Shown here: positions 18,118 through 27,103 of the stretch, piece by piece | Position numbering within the stretch: position 1 is the first letter of the stretch | Layout: every line of letters starts with the position of its first letter | Origin: Myxococcales bacterium | GTDB taxonomy: Bacteria; Myxococcota_A; Polyangia; Polyangiales; Ga0077539 | Direction of reading: 5' to 3' | Assembly (NCBI GenBank): GCA_013298625.1 | Contig: JAAFIF010000007.1 | Span: forward strand, 94,377-158,376 | DNA: 64,000 nucleotides | The notes under the pieces: model-generated | The model's database searches: none | Told to the model about the DNA's origin: nothing | What the model saw: the letters and a program-made list of their open reading frames with translations, nothing else | Made by a program: the position numbers and the translations under genes

Positions 18118-21100
18118 CCCTCGAACCTCCGGCGCACGACCACCGCGGCGAGCGCGGCGAAGACCACGGTCATCACCCACGGGTTGGGCCCGCGCGCGTG
18201 GCCCGGCGTGGGGCCGACGACGCAGCGAGGCTCGTAGCCGCCGCCGACGATCACCCTGTCGTACCGCGGGCGCTCGGCGCCGCCGTTGATGGCGCACTGC
18301 GCGTTTCCGTCGGCGCCGATTCGGCACACGCGGCCCGCTTCGCAGCGGGTCGTCGCGCACGGGTCCGTCACGCAGCCGCGCTGCGCGGTGCAGACCTGTC
18401 CGACGGGGCAACGCATGCCCGGCGCGCACGCGGGCTCGCGGCACGCGCCGTCGACGCACACTTGCGAGCCCGTGCACGAGACGCCCACGCAGGGGTTGGC
18501 CGCGCAGGTGCGGGTCGCGTCGCAGCGCTGGCCCTCGGGGCAGACGCGGTCGTCGCAGTTGTTTCCGCACGTTCCGCTGAAGCAGCTCTGGCCAGAGGGG
18601 CACGTGACGCCCGCGCACGGATCAGCGATGCACTGGCTGTTGACGCAGAGCTGTCCTGCGGCACAACCGAGGGAGTTGCAGTCGAGGCACACGCCGCGGC
18701 GGCACTGTTGTCCCGCCGCGCACATCACGCCTTCGCACGCGTCCACACAACGCCCGCCCACGCAGCGTTGACCGTTCGTGCACGCCGCGCACGGAGACGG
18801 AACGCAGTACGCCTGCGTCTCTCCCGTCGGCATCACGCAGTCCTGTCCGATCGGGCAGGGAAACTCCAGCGCGGGATCGCACACGCGACGGCACGACCCC
18901 TCGATGCACCGAGACGTCCCGGGGCACACGGCCATGTTGTCGTTCATCCCGTCGCAGTCGTCGTCGAGCCCGTTGCACGTCTCCGTGCGTGGCCCCGTCG
19001 CGCCGACGCACTCCAAGCGCCCGCGCACGCAGCGCTGCACGCCCGGTCGGCACGTGCCCGTCGAGGCTCCGCACGCGGTACCGAGAGCAGGGTCTGCTTC
19101 GTCGATCGCGCCGTTGCAGTCGTCGTCGAGGCCGTTGCAGACCTCTGCGCCCGTGGGCGTGCAGGTCGAGCCGCAGCTCAGCCCCTCGTCCACGCGGCCG
19201 TTGCAGTTGTCATCGAGGCTGTTGCAGACCTCCACGCCGGCCATCGCGCCCGGCGCGGTGATCCTGCACTCCGTTCCGCCGCCGTCGAGTCGGCACTGGA
19301 TCGTCCCAGTCCCGCGGCACACGCCGATGCGGCCGTCGTCGCAGCGATCACCGAGGCCCGCGAAGCCTTCATCGATGAGCCCGTTGCAGTTGTCGTCGAC
19401 GCCGTTGCACCGCTCGGTGCGAATCGAGCCCGAGATCACCGCGGTGAGCGCGGGGACCAGCTGATCGGGCCGCGTGACCACCGTCGCGCGAGGGCGCATC
19501 CCGCCGGAGCCCGCGTTGGAGATCGCGTCGACGCTGGCCAGCTCAGGGCCCAAATCGCTGACGGCGATCACGTACACCTGCACGCCGAACGTGTCGTGCA
19601 GCCGTCGCGCAGCGGCGACAGGATCACCGCCGCACGACTCGGCGCCGTCGGTCACCAAGATCACGCTGTAGCCTCGGCACATCGTCGCCGGGTCCGTCGC
19701 GCGAATCGGAACGATGTAGTCCTCGATCGCCTGCAACGACCCCGCGAGCGGCGTCCCGCCCGAGCCGCGCAGCTCGCAGTCGCCGCCGTTGCGGTGGTCG
19801 CAGATGTTTCCCTCGGTCGAGTCGGCGCTGAAGTTGGTCTCGCGACCGTCGAGCCAGCGCACGACGTCGCGCGTGTCCATCCCGAAGCCCGCGAGGATGT
19901 CCGCGCCTCTGCGCGGCGATCCGCAGGTGCCCGCGTAGTTGATGCACTGCTCGGTCGGCGCCGTCGAATCGCTGCACGCGACCGGCTCGATTCGCGCAGG
20001 GACCCCTGGGCGCGCCGCGACCGACAGCGTGCACGCGCGCGTCCCGGTGTTGTCCCGCGGGTTGTCGTAGCTCGCGATCAAGCCCTGGCACTCGATCCAG
20101 CTCGCCATCGAGCACGAGCGATTGGTCCCCTGGTCCTGGTGGTAGCGCGCGAGGGCGAAGTCGATCTCGGGGTACGCGCTGATCACCTCGGCCAGCGAGT
20201 TCTTCGCGAGAAACAAGCGAGAATCGTTGGCTCGCGTGTCCGCGTTGGTGTCGATCCCAGGGTGGTCCGACGAGCCGTCACCAAACGTCGCCACCCCTTG
20301 CAGGTCGAGCAACATCGACGCGCTCGAGTCCAAGATCACCGCGACGCGCGGGCGCGCTCCGCCCGCGGCGCCGCGGCACGAAGCGTCCATGCCCGTCATG
20401 GGCGAGCACGTCGTGGGAGCGCCCGCTGTGCACTGGTTGATCGTGCGCGCGCACATCCCGAGGCCGCACGACGTGGTGCCGAGACCTTCGTCGACCATCC
20501 CGTCGAAGTCGTTGTCGAACCCGTCGCACACCTCGCCGACGAACGCCTCGCTGAGCTGCAGCTCGCCCGCAGATCCGCCGGCTTCTCCCTGGCAGATCGT
20601 GCACACGCCGCCGAGCGCGCCCGAGACGTTGAAGACCGCGCACTGCGCGAGGATCGCCGTCGCGCGGCTCTGGATGTTGATGATCCCGCCGCCGCCGCCG
20701 CCGCCGCAGTCGTCGCAGGTCCCGCCCTGCTGCGCGCCGATGCTCGCGCAGTACGCGTCGGCTTGCGTGTCTCCGCCGCGGCCGCCGCCGGCGCTGAGCC
20801 TCGCGGTCGCAGTGACGTTGACCGCGTCGCTGACGACGAAGATCGTCCCGCCTGCGCCGCCGCCGCCCGAGTCGTTGCCGTTGCCGCAGCCGCGACGGCC
20901 GTCGGCGCTCACGGTTCCGTTGATGGTGACCGCGCCGGTGTTGGCCGCGGTGAGACCGACGAGCACGATGCGTCCGCCGCCCGCGCCGCCGACGCCGATG
21001 GCGGGCGCAGCTTCGAAGCCGTCTCCGTCGCGGCAGCCTTTGTCACCGCCCGAAGCGCCGAACTCGCGGTCGTAGATCGAGTGGCGAAACGCGACGCCCG

Positions 21101-21647
21101 CGACCGACGGAAGCGCGTCGTTGTTGCGACAATCCGCGGTCGACATGCACGCGTTGTTGCCCGCCACGACCGCGCCCACGCAGTCCTCCTCGTAGTCCCG
21201 AGGAAACACGCAGCCCGCCGCGCCGTTGGTGCAGTCCTTCGTCCCGCGTCCGCCGCCGCCGAAGTGCGCCCCGCCGCCGCCGGAGTCGCGCACGCCACAC
21301 CCGCCGCGGCCGCCCGAGGTCGGCGTGGGCCCGGCGCCGTTGACGCATCGCGAGGGCTGATAGCCCGCGCCGTCGGCGACGATCGACGAGGTGGCGTCGA
21401 TGCTGATGGTTTGCGCGATGAGCTCGAGGTTTCCGGTGTTGATCCGGTCGACCCCGTTGAAGGGTGGCACGACGATGCGCGCGCCGTTGGTGAGCACGAC
21501 GCGATCGAAGCGCTGTACGCCTCCGAGCGTCATCGTGCCGCCGTTCATGATCAGGTCGACGGCCTGTGCATCGGTCGCCCCCAGCGCGATGACCGAAGCA
21601 GCAGCGGCTGCGACCCACGCGAGCCGTGGAGAAGAGTGTCGCTTCAC
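18114..21647 (-). CDS. Giant exported VWA protein with MopE-like and Cys-rich repeats
   Basis: 1,177 residues. A signal peptide (ends ATDAQA) is followed by ~350 residues of Gly-rich, probably beta-helical sequence with GGGG runs. One Asp/Cys repeat (CDGFDNDFDGMVDEG) precedes a VWA domain with MIDAS start DSSASM and VILVTDGAESC. Four further MopE-like repeats follow (CNGVDDNCNGLIDEG and kin). Then come ~300 residues of short Cys-rich repeats (CxxGQxC type) and a C-terminal hydrophobic helix ending VVVRRRFEG. The tail looks like a membrane anchor and lacks the CxC of MYXO-CTERM. The gene leads a two-gene unit with the FGE-fold lipoprotein. VWA plus many disulphides suggests a surface adhesin or assembly factor. 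Confidence 0.85.
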   Translation of the reverse strand: MKRHSSPRLAWVAAAAASVIALGATDAQAVDLIMNGGTMTLGGVQRFDRVVLTNGARIVVPPFNGVDRINTGNLELIAQTISIDATSSIVADGAGYQPSRCVNGAGPTPTSGGRGGCGVRDSGGGGAHFGGGGRGTKDCTNGAAGCVFPRDYEEDCVGAVVAGNNACMSTADCRNNDALPSVAGVAFRHSIYDREFGASGGDKGCRDGDGFEAAPAIGVGGAGGGRIVLVGLTAANTGAVTINGTVSADGRRGCGNGNDSGGGGAGGTIFVVSDAVNVTATARLSAGGGRGGDTQADAYCASIGAQQGGTCDDCGGGGGGGIINIQSRATAILAQCAVFNVSGALGGVCTICQGEAGGSAGELQLSEAFVGEVCDGFDNDFDGMVDEGLGTTSCGLGMCARTINQCTAGAPTTCSPMTGMDASCRGAAGGARPRVAVILDSSASMLLDLQGVATFGDGSSDHPGIDTNADTRANDSRLFLAKNSLAEVISAYPEIDFALARYHQDQGTNRSCSMASWIECQGLIASYDNPRDNTGTRACTLSVAARPGVPARIEPVACSDSTAPTEQCINYAGTCGSPRRGADILAGFGMDTRDVVRWLDGRETNFSADSTEGNICDHRNGGDCELRGSGGTPLAGSLQAIEDYIVPIRATDPATMCRGYSVILVTDGAESCGGDPVAAARRLHDTFGVQVYVIAVSDLGPELASVDAISNAGSGGMRPRATVVTRPDQLVPALTAVISGSIRTERCNGVDDNCNGLIDEGFAGLGDRCDDGRIGVCRGTGTIQCRLDGGGTECRITAPGAMAGVEVCNSLDDNCNGRVDEGLSCGSTCTPTGAEVCNGLDDDCNGAIDEADPALGTACGASTGTCRPGVQRCVRGRLECVGATGPRTETCNGLDDDCDGMNDNMAVCPGTSRCIEGSCRRVCDPALEFPCPIGQDCVMPTGETQAYCVPSPCAACTNGQRCVGGRCVDACEGVMCAAGQQCRRGVCLDCNSLGCAAGQLCVNSQCIADPCAGVTCPSGQSCFSGTCGNNCDDRVCPEGQRCDATRTCAANPCVGVSCTGSQVCVDGACREPACAPGMRCPVGQVCTAQRGCVTDPCATTRCEAGRVCRIGADGNAQCAINGGAERPRYDRVIVGGGYEPRCVVGPTPGHARGPNPWVMTVVFAALAAVVVRRRFEG

Positions 21648-21818
21648 GAGGCCACCATAGCAGCAGCGACCTCGTGATCGCTCGGGCGTTCAGTGGAGAG
21701 ATAGGGAGAGTAGGGGATCGCGTGAATCGAGGACGTGCCGAGGGGACGCGGGCACAGGGCTCGCGACAGGGTTCACGAGGCGCAGAGCGTCCAAATGGAG
21801 GTTCGACTGCGGGGATTG

Positions 21819-21894
21819 TGCTGACGCGAGCGTCAGCAGAAAGGGTCGACCCCTGCAAACCACGTCACGATTGGCACCATCCGAAGGGTCGACC
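21819..21894. promoter_or_regulatory. Cluster of short palindromes upstream of the giant VWA gene
   Basis: TGCTGACGC-GA-GCGTCAGCA (21819-21838) has nine-base perfect arms. GGGTCGACCC (21843-21852) is a perfect palindrome. The 11-mer AAGGGTCGACC occurs at 21841 and again at 21884, 43 bp apart. They lie 170-250 bp upstream of the 21647 start codon, a plausible place for regulator binding or a hairpin. No promoter hexamers were identified with confidence. Confidence 0.4.
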
Positions 21895-22129
21895 GATCAA
21901 TCTACGCCGTCATTGATGCAACATCGACGGTCGATCGCGAGAATTCACGCCGTGATGGGTGTCTTGGCGAAGTTCGATCGCCGTACTCCATGCCGCAATT
22001 GGCGTCTCCCAGGCAGACAGAGCTGGGAATCTACGTCGCGAATGGCGTCCTCGGGGTCGGCGAACGGTGCGGGAGCGAACCACGGCCCGGAGATGAGGGC
22101 TCATCACGAACGCAATGTTGCCTGCACAG

Positions 22130-22617
22130 TCACAGGCGAAGCGGCCCGGAGCCCAAGGGCTCATGGTGACCCAATTCAGCGTGGAGAAACAGCGGCGAAA
22201 GGGCCCGGAGCCCAAGGGGCCGGGCAACAGCGCCCGCACCGTTACGAGTGCTCTCTTCGGGCGAAGCGCAGCGGTCTCGCGACCGCAGCTAGCCAATGGA
22301 GCTCGGCGAGGACTCTCGTTGCCTGAGCCACGGTCCCCACTGAAGACACGATCCTCGACGCGCTCTCCGTCGCTGCTCTCTGCATCGAACAGCGGTCGTG
22401 ACCGAGTCGATGATCGAGTCTTCGGTGAGGACCGCGGACGAGCATCGCGCGTTCGAATGTTCGCCATTGGCTAGCTGCGGTCGCGAGACCGCCGCGCCCC
22501 GCACCGAAGGTGCGCTGATGCCCGGCCCCTTGGGCTGCGGGCCCTTTCGCCGCTGTTTCTCCACACAGCTCTTGGGTCACCATGAGCACTTGGGCTCCGG
22601 GCCGCTTCGCCTGTGAT
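22130..22617. repeat. Near-palindromic element of about 490 bp
   Basis: Bases 22130-22299 and the reverse complement of 22464-22617 match closely along their length. Shared blocks include TCACAGGCGAAGCGGCCCGG, CTCATGGTGACCCA, GTGGAGAAACAGCGGCGAAA and GCGGTCTCGCGACCGCAGCT. Similarity continues inward (CACTGAAGAC... against CACCGAAGAC...; TCTGCATCGAACAGCGGTCG against its inverse), so the symmetry reaches an apex near 22370. Each arm also carries two direct copies of a CCCGGAGCCCAAGG core. A third, partial copy of the arm start lies just upstream at ~22081-22130. A transcript would form a very long hairpin. It looks like a dispersed-repeat insertion or a fold-back element; no transposase is present. 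Confidence 0.85.
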
Positions 22618-22682
22618 TTTCCCAGCAGAACGCGCTCACGCAAACTCCGTTGAGCTCCCTCCCCCTCTCGCTCCCTTGCCCC

Positions 22683-23960
22683 TCAGCGCGCGACGACCTG
22701 CGCCAACCCCATCGCAGCGAACGCGCCCGCCGCGAGGCCCACGGCGAACCCCGCGACGCCGTACGCCATGCGCCCTTTGCCCGCGTTGCTCTCGCCCGCG
22801 CCCTCGGTCCCCTTGGCCGTCGGGGTCTCTCTCGCGGTGGGCTCTTCGGCCTTCGCGCTCACGGCCGCGGGCTTGATCCCGAGCGCGCCGTCGCTCGCGT
22901 GCTTCTCGTGCGCCAGCGGAATCACCGCCGTCGCCTCCCTCGGCTGCACCATGGAGTTGGTGGGCTCGTCGATGGACGTCACGTCGCCGACGCCCAGCGC
23001 TTCACCCTCGCCCACCGCGGGCCACAGCTGCTCGATCTCGCCCGTCCCCAGCGCTTGGCGAACGATGTCGGCGACGGACTTGTTTCCGATCGGCCAGCGC
23101 TCTTTGCGCGCGACGTCGAGCAGGGCCTCTCGCATGGCCCGCGCGCTCTCGTAGCGGTCGCCGGGCTCTTTCGAGAGGGCCTTCATGAGCACGGCCTCGA
23201 GGCTCTTGGGATAGCCCTGGACCTTGGTGGACGGCAGCGGGATCGGGTCGATCGTGACCGCGCGAAACAGCTCTTTGGGCCCGTCGCCCTTGAAGAGCTT
23301 CGCGCCGCCGGTGGTGCCTTCGTAGAGCACAACACCGAGCGCAAAGAGGTCCGCGCGGGCGTCGAGGGCGCCCCCGGCCTTCCATTGCTCGGGGGCCATG
23401 TAGCTGAACTTGCCCTTCACGCGGGGGGCGATCGTGCGGCCGAAGGCAGCTTCGGCGCGGGCGATCCCGAAGTCGACGACCTTGGTCACGCCGTCGGTGC
23501 CGACCATCAAATTCTGCGGAGAGACATCGCGGTGGATGAGCCCCAAGACGTTGTCGTTGGCGTCGTGCGCCTCGTGCGCGCTCGCGAGGCCGTCGAGCGC
23601 GTCGGCGGCGATGCGGAGCATCACGTTCATGGGCATTCCGCCGCCTTTTTCGGCGAGCAAGCGCATGAGAGAGGCGAGCGAGACGCCGCGGACGAGCTCC
23701 ATCGCGATGAAGAGCTGCCCAGAGTCTTCGCCGACCTCGTACACCTGCGCGAGGTTGGGGTGGCGAAACTCCGCGGCCACGAGGGCTTCGCGCACGAACA
23801 TGCGGACGTGCTCGGACTCCGCCGCGACCTCGGGCTTCAAGAGCTTGAGCGCGACGCGCTTCTCGAAGCCGTACGCGCCGATCATGCGCGCCATGAAGAC
23901 GTCCGCCATCCCGCCGGAGGCGATGCGCCGCTCGATCGAATATCGTCCCAGAGTTGGCAT
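22683..23960 (-). CDS. Hanks-type serine/threonine protein kinase with C-terminal membrane helix
   Basis: 425 residues. The kinase domain starts at once (MPTLGRYSIERRIASGGMAD, Gly loop), with VALKLLKPE for the ATP-binding Lys, HRDVSPQN catalytic loop, DFGIARAE and YMAPEQ. All key residues are present, so it should be active. After ~300 residues comes an Ala/Glu/Thr-rich cytoplasmic linker and a final membrane helix (AGFAVGLAAGAFAAMGLA) with almost nothing beyond, so no extracellular sensor such as PASTA. The ATG at 23958-23960 was chosen because the family begins just before the Gly loop; upstream residues are Arg-rich shadow. It is divergent from the 24062 lipoprotein. Its substrate is unknown; an FHA protein is encoded at 46454. 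Confidence 0.93.
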   Translation of the reverse strand: MPTLGRYSIERRIASGGMADVFMARMIGAYGFEKRVALKLLKPEVAAESEHVRMFVREALVAAEFRHPNLAQVYEVGEDSGQLFIAMELVRGVSLASLMRLLAEKGGGMPMNVMLRIAADALDGLASAHEAHDANDNVLGLIHRDVSPQNLMVGTDGVTKVVDFGIARAEAAFGRTIAPRVKGKFSYMAPEQWKAGGALDARADLFALGVVLYEGTTGGAKLFKGDGPKELFRAVTIDPIPLPSTKVQGYPKSLEAVLMKALSKEPGDRYESARAMREALLDVARKERWPIGNKSVADIVRQALGTGEIEQLWPAVGEGEALGVGDVTSIDEPTNSMVQPREATAVIPLAHEKHASDGALGIKPAAVSAKAEEPTARETPTAKGTEGAGESNAGKGRMAYGVAGFAVGLAAGAFAAMGLAQVVAR

Positions 23961-24061
23961 CGACGGTGCGTTCTCGCTGAAGCAGCGGCGGGCTGTCGGA
24001 CGAAGCGCGCGCTCACTACTCGCGGTGCGCAGCATACGATACTCTCGGCGCAGTAAATCCA

Positions 24062-24772
24062 GTGAACGCGAAGTCATCACTTGGGCGCGCGACGACGACC
24101 GCGCGCGGCACGAAGGTTCTCTCGATCACGGCGATGGCGGCGGCGATCGCGCCGCTCGCGCTGTGGACAGCGTGCGTGAAGAGCCCGTCTTCCGTCGGCG
24201 CCGGCTCGTCGCTGCCGCTCATCACGCAGCGCTTCGAAGACAACTTCGACCGCCCCGCGCTCGGCGACAGTTGGAACGCGACCAACAACCGCTGGACCAT
24301 CCGCGACGGCGTTCTTCGAGTGTCCGAAGGGTACAACCACCCGCTGTGGCTCAAGCGACGGCTCCCGCGGGACGCGCGCATCGAGTTCGACGCGTGGAGC
24401 GACAGCCAAGAAGGCGACATCAAGTGCGAGGTCTACGGCGACGGCCGGTCCTTTGCGCGCGAGGCGAGCTACACGGCCACGAGCTACGTCTTGATCTTCG
24501 GCGGGTGGAGCAACCGCTTCAACGTGATCGCCCGCATGGACGAGCACGCCGCGGACCGACGCGTGCGCAACGAGCCCCACGTCGAGCCGGGGCGGCACTA
24601 TCACTGGACCATCGTGCGCAGAGGCAACCGGCTCGAGTGGTCGATCGACGGGCAGCCCATGCTCGAGATGGACGACAGCGCGCCGCTGTACGGGCCGGGG
24701 CACGAGTTCTTCGCGTTCAACAACTGGCGCGTCGGGCTCAACTTCGACAACCTCGTGATCACTCCGCTCTGA
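24062..24772 (+). CDS. Lipoprotein with concanavalin-like jelly-roll domain
   Basis: 236 residues. An N-terminal stretch ends in lipobox LWTAC. The rest reads as a single jelly-roll of the laminin-G/concanavalin type: FEDNFDRPALGDSWNATNNR, WTIRDGVLRV, RDARIEFDAW, YHWTIVRRGNRLEWSIDGQP and WRVGLNFDNLVI at the end. Such folds bind carbohydrate or form part of glycan hydrolases; no catalytic pair is evident. It is divergent from the kinase gene (101-bp gap) and 22 bp before the 24795 gene on the same strand. The fold call is from motif spacing, not a search. Confidence 0.7.
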   Translation: MNAKSSLGRATTTARGTKVLSITAMAAAIAPLALWTACVKSPSSVGAGSSLPLITQRFEDNFDRPALGDSWNATNNRWTIRDGVLRVSEGYNHPLWLKRRLPRDARIEFDAWSDSQEGDIKCEVYGDGRSFAREASYTATSYVLIFGGWSNRFNVIARMDEHAADRRVRNEPHVEPGRHYHWTIVRRGNRLEWSIDGQPMLEMDDSAPLYGPGHEFFAFNNWRVGLNFDNLVITPL

Positions 24773-24794
24773 GATCGGGAGCATCGGCGACTCG

Positions 24795-25832
24795 ATGGCC
24801 AACAACGACGAGATCCAGCTCGCGCTCGACGAACTCGAGACCCGTCTCGATCGCCTGCGCGCGTTGTACGAGCAGTACTTCACGGGCATCGAGAAGGCTG
24901 TCCCTGCGGTGCAACACAAGGACGTCGAGCGCAGGATCCAGACGCTCCGAAAGCTCTCGCTGCGCAACACCGCCCAGCGATTTCGCTTTCAGACGCTGAT
25001 CCAGAAGTACACGACGTACCTGCAGTACTGGCAGCGCATCTTGCGCCGGATCGAAGAGGGGACGCACAAGCGCGACCTCGCCCGCGCCGCGCGCTACGGA
25101 GTCAAAGCCCGCAAGCCCGCGGGCAGCGACGGCGTGTACGAGCTCGATCCCGACGCGATCGAAGAGTACGACGAGCACGAAGAGTACGAAGAGGTCGAGC
25201 CCGACCCGTCCACCGAAGAGCGCGCCGCCCTGCAAAAACCCGCGCCGACGCCCGCAGCGCAGCCAGCGCCAACGCCAGCGCAAAGCCCTCAGCGCGAGCG
25301 GCAGATCGAAGTGCTCCCGTTCGACGTGGTCGAAGCGCCCGTGCGCACCGCGCCCTTGTCCGTGAGCGCGCCGCCCGCTGCGAGCGCGACGCCGAGCGTT
25401 CGACCCGCGCAGCCGGCGACGAGCCCAGCAGCGGCGAGCGCAGCAGGGCAGACGACGGTGAAGCGCCCCGGGCTCTCGGTGTTCGGCGCGCCAGCCAAGT
25501 CCGCGACCACCGCGGCGCAGCCCGCGCTGATGAAGGCCACGCAGCCGAGCGCGAGCATCGCGCCGCCCGCGCAGTCTCCTGCCACCACGCCCTCTGGAGG
25601 GACTCCGCGCCCCACCAGCACCGACGCCGCCCTGCGCCAGCTCTACGAGCGCTACCGCGACGCGCGCAAGCAAAACGGCGAAGCCGAGGTGGACTTCGAC
25701 GTGGTCGCGCGGCAAGTGCGCGACACGCTGCCGAAGCTCCGCGAGAAGTACCCAGGCCAAAACGTCGACCTCGACGTGAGCGTCAAGGACGGGCGCACGA
25801 TCCTTCGCCCCGTGGTCAAGCCGAAGAAGTGA
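24795..25832 (+). CDS. MXAN_5187 C-terminal-domain family protein
   Basis: 345 residues. The N-terminal ~110 residues are strongly helical with RFRFQTLIQKYTTYLQYWQ followed by RRIEEGTHKRD, which I recognise from a conserved myxobacterial family named after MXAN_5187. A Glu/Asp-rich segment (EEYDEHEEYEEVE) and a long Pro/Ala-rich linker follow. A small C-terminal domain (AALRQLYERYRDARKQNGEA ... VSVKDGRTILRPVVKP) closes the protein. It looks cytoplasmic, with no signal or membrane helix. The partners and function of the family are not known to me. It sits 22 bp after the jelly-roll lipoprotein gene, and converges on the 25839 gene (6-bp gap). Confidence 0.8.
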   Translation: MANNDEIQLALDELETRLDRLRALYEQYFTGIEKAVPAVQHKDVERRIQTLRKLSLRNTAQRFRFQTLIQKYTTYLQYWQRILRRIEEGTHKRDLARAARYGVKARKPAGSDGVYELDPDAIEEYDEHEEYEEVEPDPSTEERAALQKPAPTPAAQPAPTPAQSPQRERQIEVLPFDVVEAPVRTAPLSVSAPPAASATPSVRPAQPATSPAAASAAGQTTVKRPGLSVFGAPAKSATTAAQPALMKATQPSASIAPPAQSPATTPSGGTPRPTSTDAALRQLYERYRDARKQNGEAEVDFDVVARQVRDTLPKLREKYPGQNVDLDVSVKDGRTILRPVVKPKK

Positions 25833-25838
25833 GCGCGC

Positions 25839-26204
25839 TCACGCGGACAGCTCGGGCGGAGGCTGCGGGCCGGCGGGGTGCGTGAGGACCGAGCGGCACA
25901 GCCACACGAGCGCGCTCTGGTCGTCGGCGCGCGCGCAGGTGCACTGCCGCTCGTGTCCAGAGCACCGCGGCGGTACACGGACCGCGTCGGGATCGGTCAC
26001 CGTGGGCATCGGCGCGCACTGCGAAAACGGCTGCGAACACTGCAGTCCCGCGGTCGCGCACGGCGAGCTCGGAGCGATCTCCGAAGGGCACACGGCGCGC
26101 TCGTCGCGGGCCAGGTCTGGCTCGCGCACGACGGGCTGCGGTCTGCACGAGGCCGCTCCGAGGGCGAGGAGTTGCGTGAAGAGCACCGCGCGCAGAGGGT
26201 TCAT
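25839..26204 (-). CDS. Small cysteine-rich lipoprotein
   Basis: 121 residues with lipobox-like GAASC at residue 20. The mature part has seven further Cys, including CSQPFSQC and CSGHERQCTC, and a Pro-rich end (GPQPPPELSA). There is no catalytic motif. The disulphide-rich pattern fits an envelope lipoprotein. It is convergent with the MXAN_5187-type gene and lies 105 bp downstream of the 26309 gene on the same strand. Function unknown. Confidence 0.65.
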   Translation of the reverse strand: MNPLRAVLFTQLLALGAASCRPQPVVREPDLARDERAVCPSEIAPSSPCATAGLQCSQPFSQCAPMPTVTDPDAVRVPPRCSGHERQCTCARADDQSALVWLCRSVLTHPAGPQPPPELSA

Positions 26205-26301
26205 CGAAGGCGCAGCGAGGCTCTCACGCGCGAGCGCGACCGGCGAGCCGATCGCCCGAGCACAGTCCCCCAGTATTGTGTCCCCCGTGTGCTCGAATCA
26301 G

Positions 26302-26315
26302 CCCGTGATCACGGG
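26302..26315. terminator. Perfect palindrome overlapping a stop codon
   Basis: CCCGTGATCACGGG, a 14-bp perfect palindrome that includes the stop codon of the 26309-26836 gene. It may act as a terminator or RNA-end hairpin, or be an operator. The core CCGTGATCACG recurs at 33100-33110 after another exported-protein gene. Confidence 0.35.
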
Positions 26316-26836
26316 TGGTTGCTGGACAGCTCGGTGATGCGCAGCGAGCCGCGAACGTTCGCGCCCTGCACGTACGAGCCGACCCAGATGTCGTACTGGC
26401 CGGGGCCCGCGTTGGGGATGTCCACGCTGGGGTTCGCTCCGCCGTAGCTGTCGTCGTTGCAGAGCCAGCGGCTGTTGGCGGTGTTGACGAGGAGCGTGGT
26501 GTCGGTGCGGGACGAGGCCGCGGCGCCGGGGACCACCACGTAGATGCGCAGGCTCGACGAGGTGCCCGTGAGGCGGAGGATGTGATCCGGCTGACGGGTG
26601 ACGTAGCCGACGCAGCCCGCGCCGAGGTTGAGCGAGCGGACATCGATGTTGCCGCCCGAGGTCACCGCGACGGTGCGCGGATCCGGCACGAAGCCGGGGC
26701 GCAGCGAGCTGGTGCCGAAGTTCGCGCGGCGGCCGCCGATGGTCAGCGAGCCCTGGGCCACGACTTCGTGCCCGAAGCCGGACACTGCGAGCGCGGTAGC
26801 GAGGCCCAACGCGCTGAGAACAACAGACTTCTTCAT
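26309..26836 (-). CDS. Small exported pre-peptidase-C-like protein
   Basis: 175 residues. A signal peptide (MKKSVVLSALGLATALAV, cleaved near VVAQG) precedes one beta-sandwich-like domain with SSLRIYVV, DTTLLVNTANSRWLCNDDS, IPNAGPGQYDIWVGSY and a closing SLRITEL. The NDDS...GPGxYDIWVG pattern is that of pre-peptidase C-terminal (PPC)-type domains, here standing alone. A GGAGG ribosome site at 26846-26850 lies nine bases before the ATG and fixes the start. It shares this motif with the larger 29793 and 44209 lipoproteins. Role unknown; such domains often help secretion or bind surfaces. Confidence 0.8.
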   Translation of the reverse strand: MKKSVVLSALGLATALAVSGFGHEVVAQGSLTIGGRRANFGTSSLRPGFVPDPRTVAVTSGGNIDVRSLNLGAGCVGYVTRQPDHILRLTGTSSSLRIYVVVPGAAASSRTDTTLLVNTANSRWLCNDDSYGGANPSVDIPNAGPGQYDIWVGSYVQGANVRGSLRITELSSNHP

Positions 26837-27103
26837 TCGTACATTCCTCCGAGAAGGTGCCGCGGATTCGCCGGCGACCCGATTGCCGAAACCGCTCGTG
26901 CGAGGGTCGCTCTGACAGTGTCTCTGTCCGAGCGGTCCGCCGCAGCGGCCGGGATTGAACGGCAGGTGTCGTTGGTTATTCAACTCTTCTGCGCTACTTT
27001 GTGCGCTTTGATTTTTGCGCTCGCAGCGCACGGATCCGCCCTCACTGCTCGCGCGCAACAACCACGGCGCAGCTGACTCGCACTGACACACGCGAAGGGG
27101 CTC

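Larger units (their letters stand above)
21648..22682. other. Gene-free kilobase between two leftward genes
   Basis: No convincing coding frame. From the 21647 gene outward it holds a region with several short perfect palindromes (21819-21894), then AT-poorer mixed sequence, then a near-palindromic element of about 490 bp (22130-22617). Short frames inside the element read as SQAKRPGAQ-type peptides on both strands because the arms are inverted copies of each other; I treat these as repeat-derived, not genes. The end nearest 22683 is pyrimidine-rich. Confidence 0.7.

Noticed and set aside
18108..21677. 1,189-codon open frame on the plus strand opposite the VWA/MopE protein
   Set aside because: Val/Ala/Arg-rich shadow with no domain; the minus strand has a signal peptide, VWA motifs and Cys repeats.
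22115..22643. Short frames on both strands reading SQAKRPGAQ, EKQRRKGP
   Set aside because: The same peptide appears on both strands because the arms are inverted copies; it looks like repeat-derived translation, not a gene.
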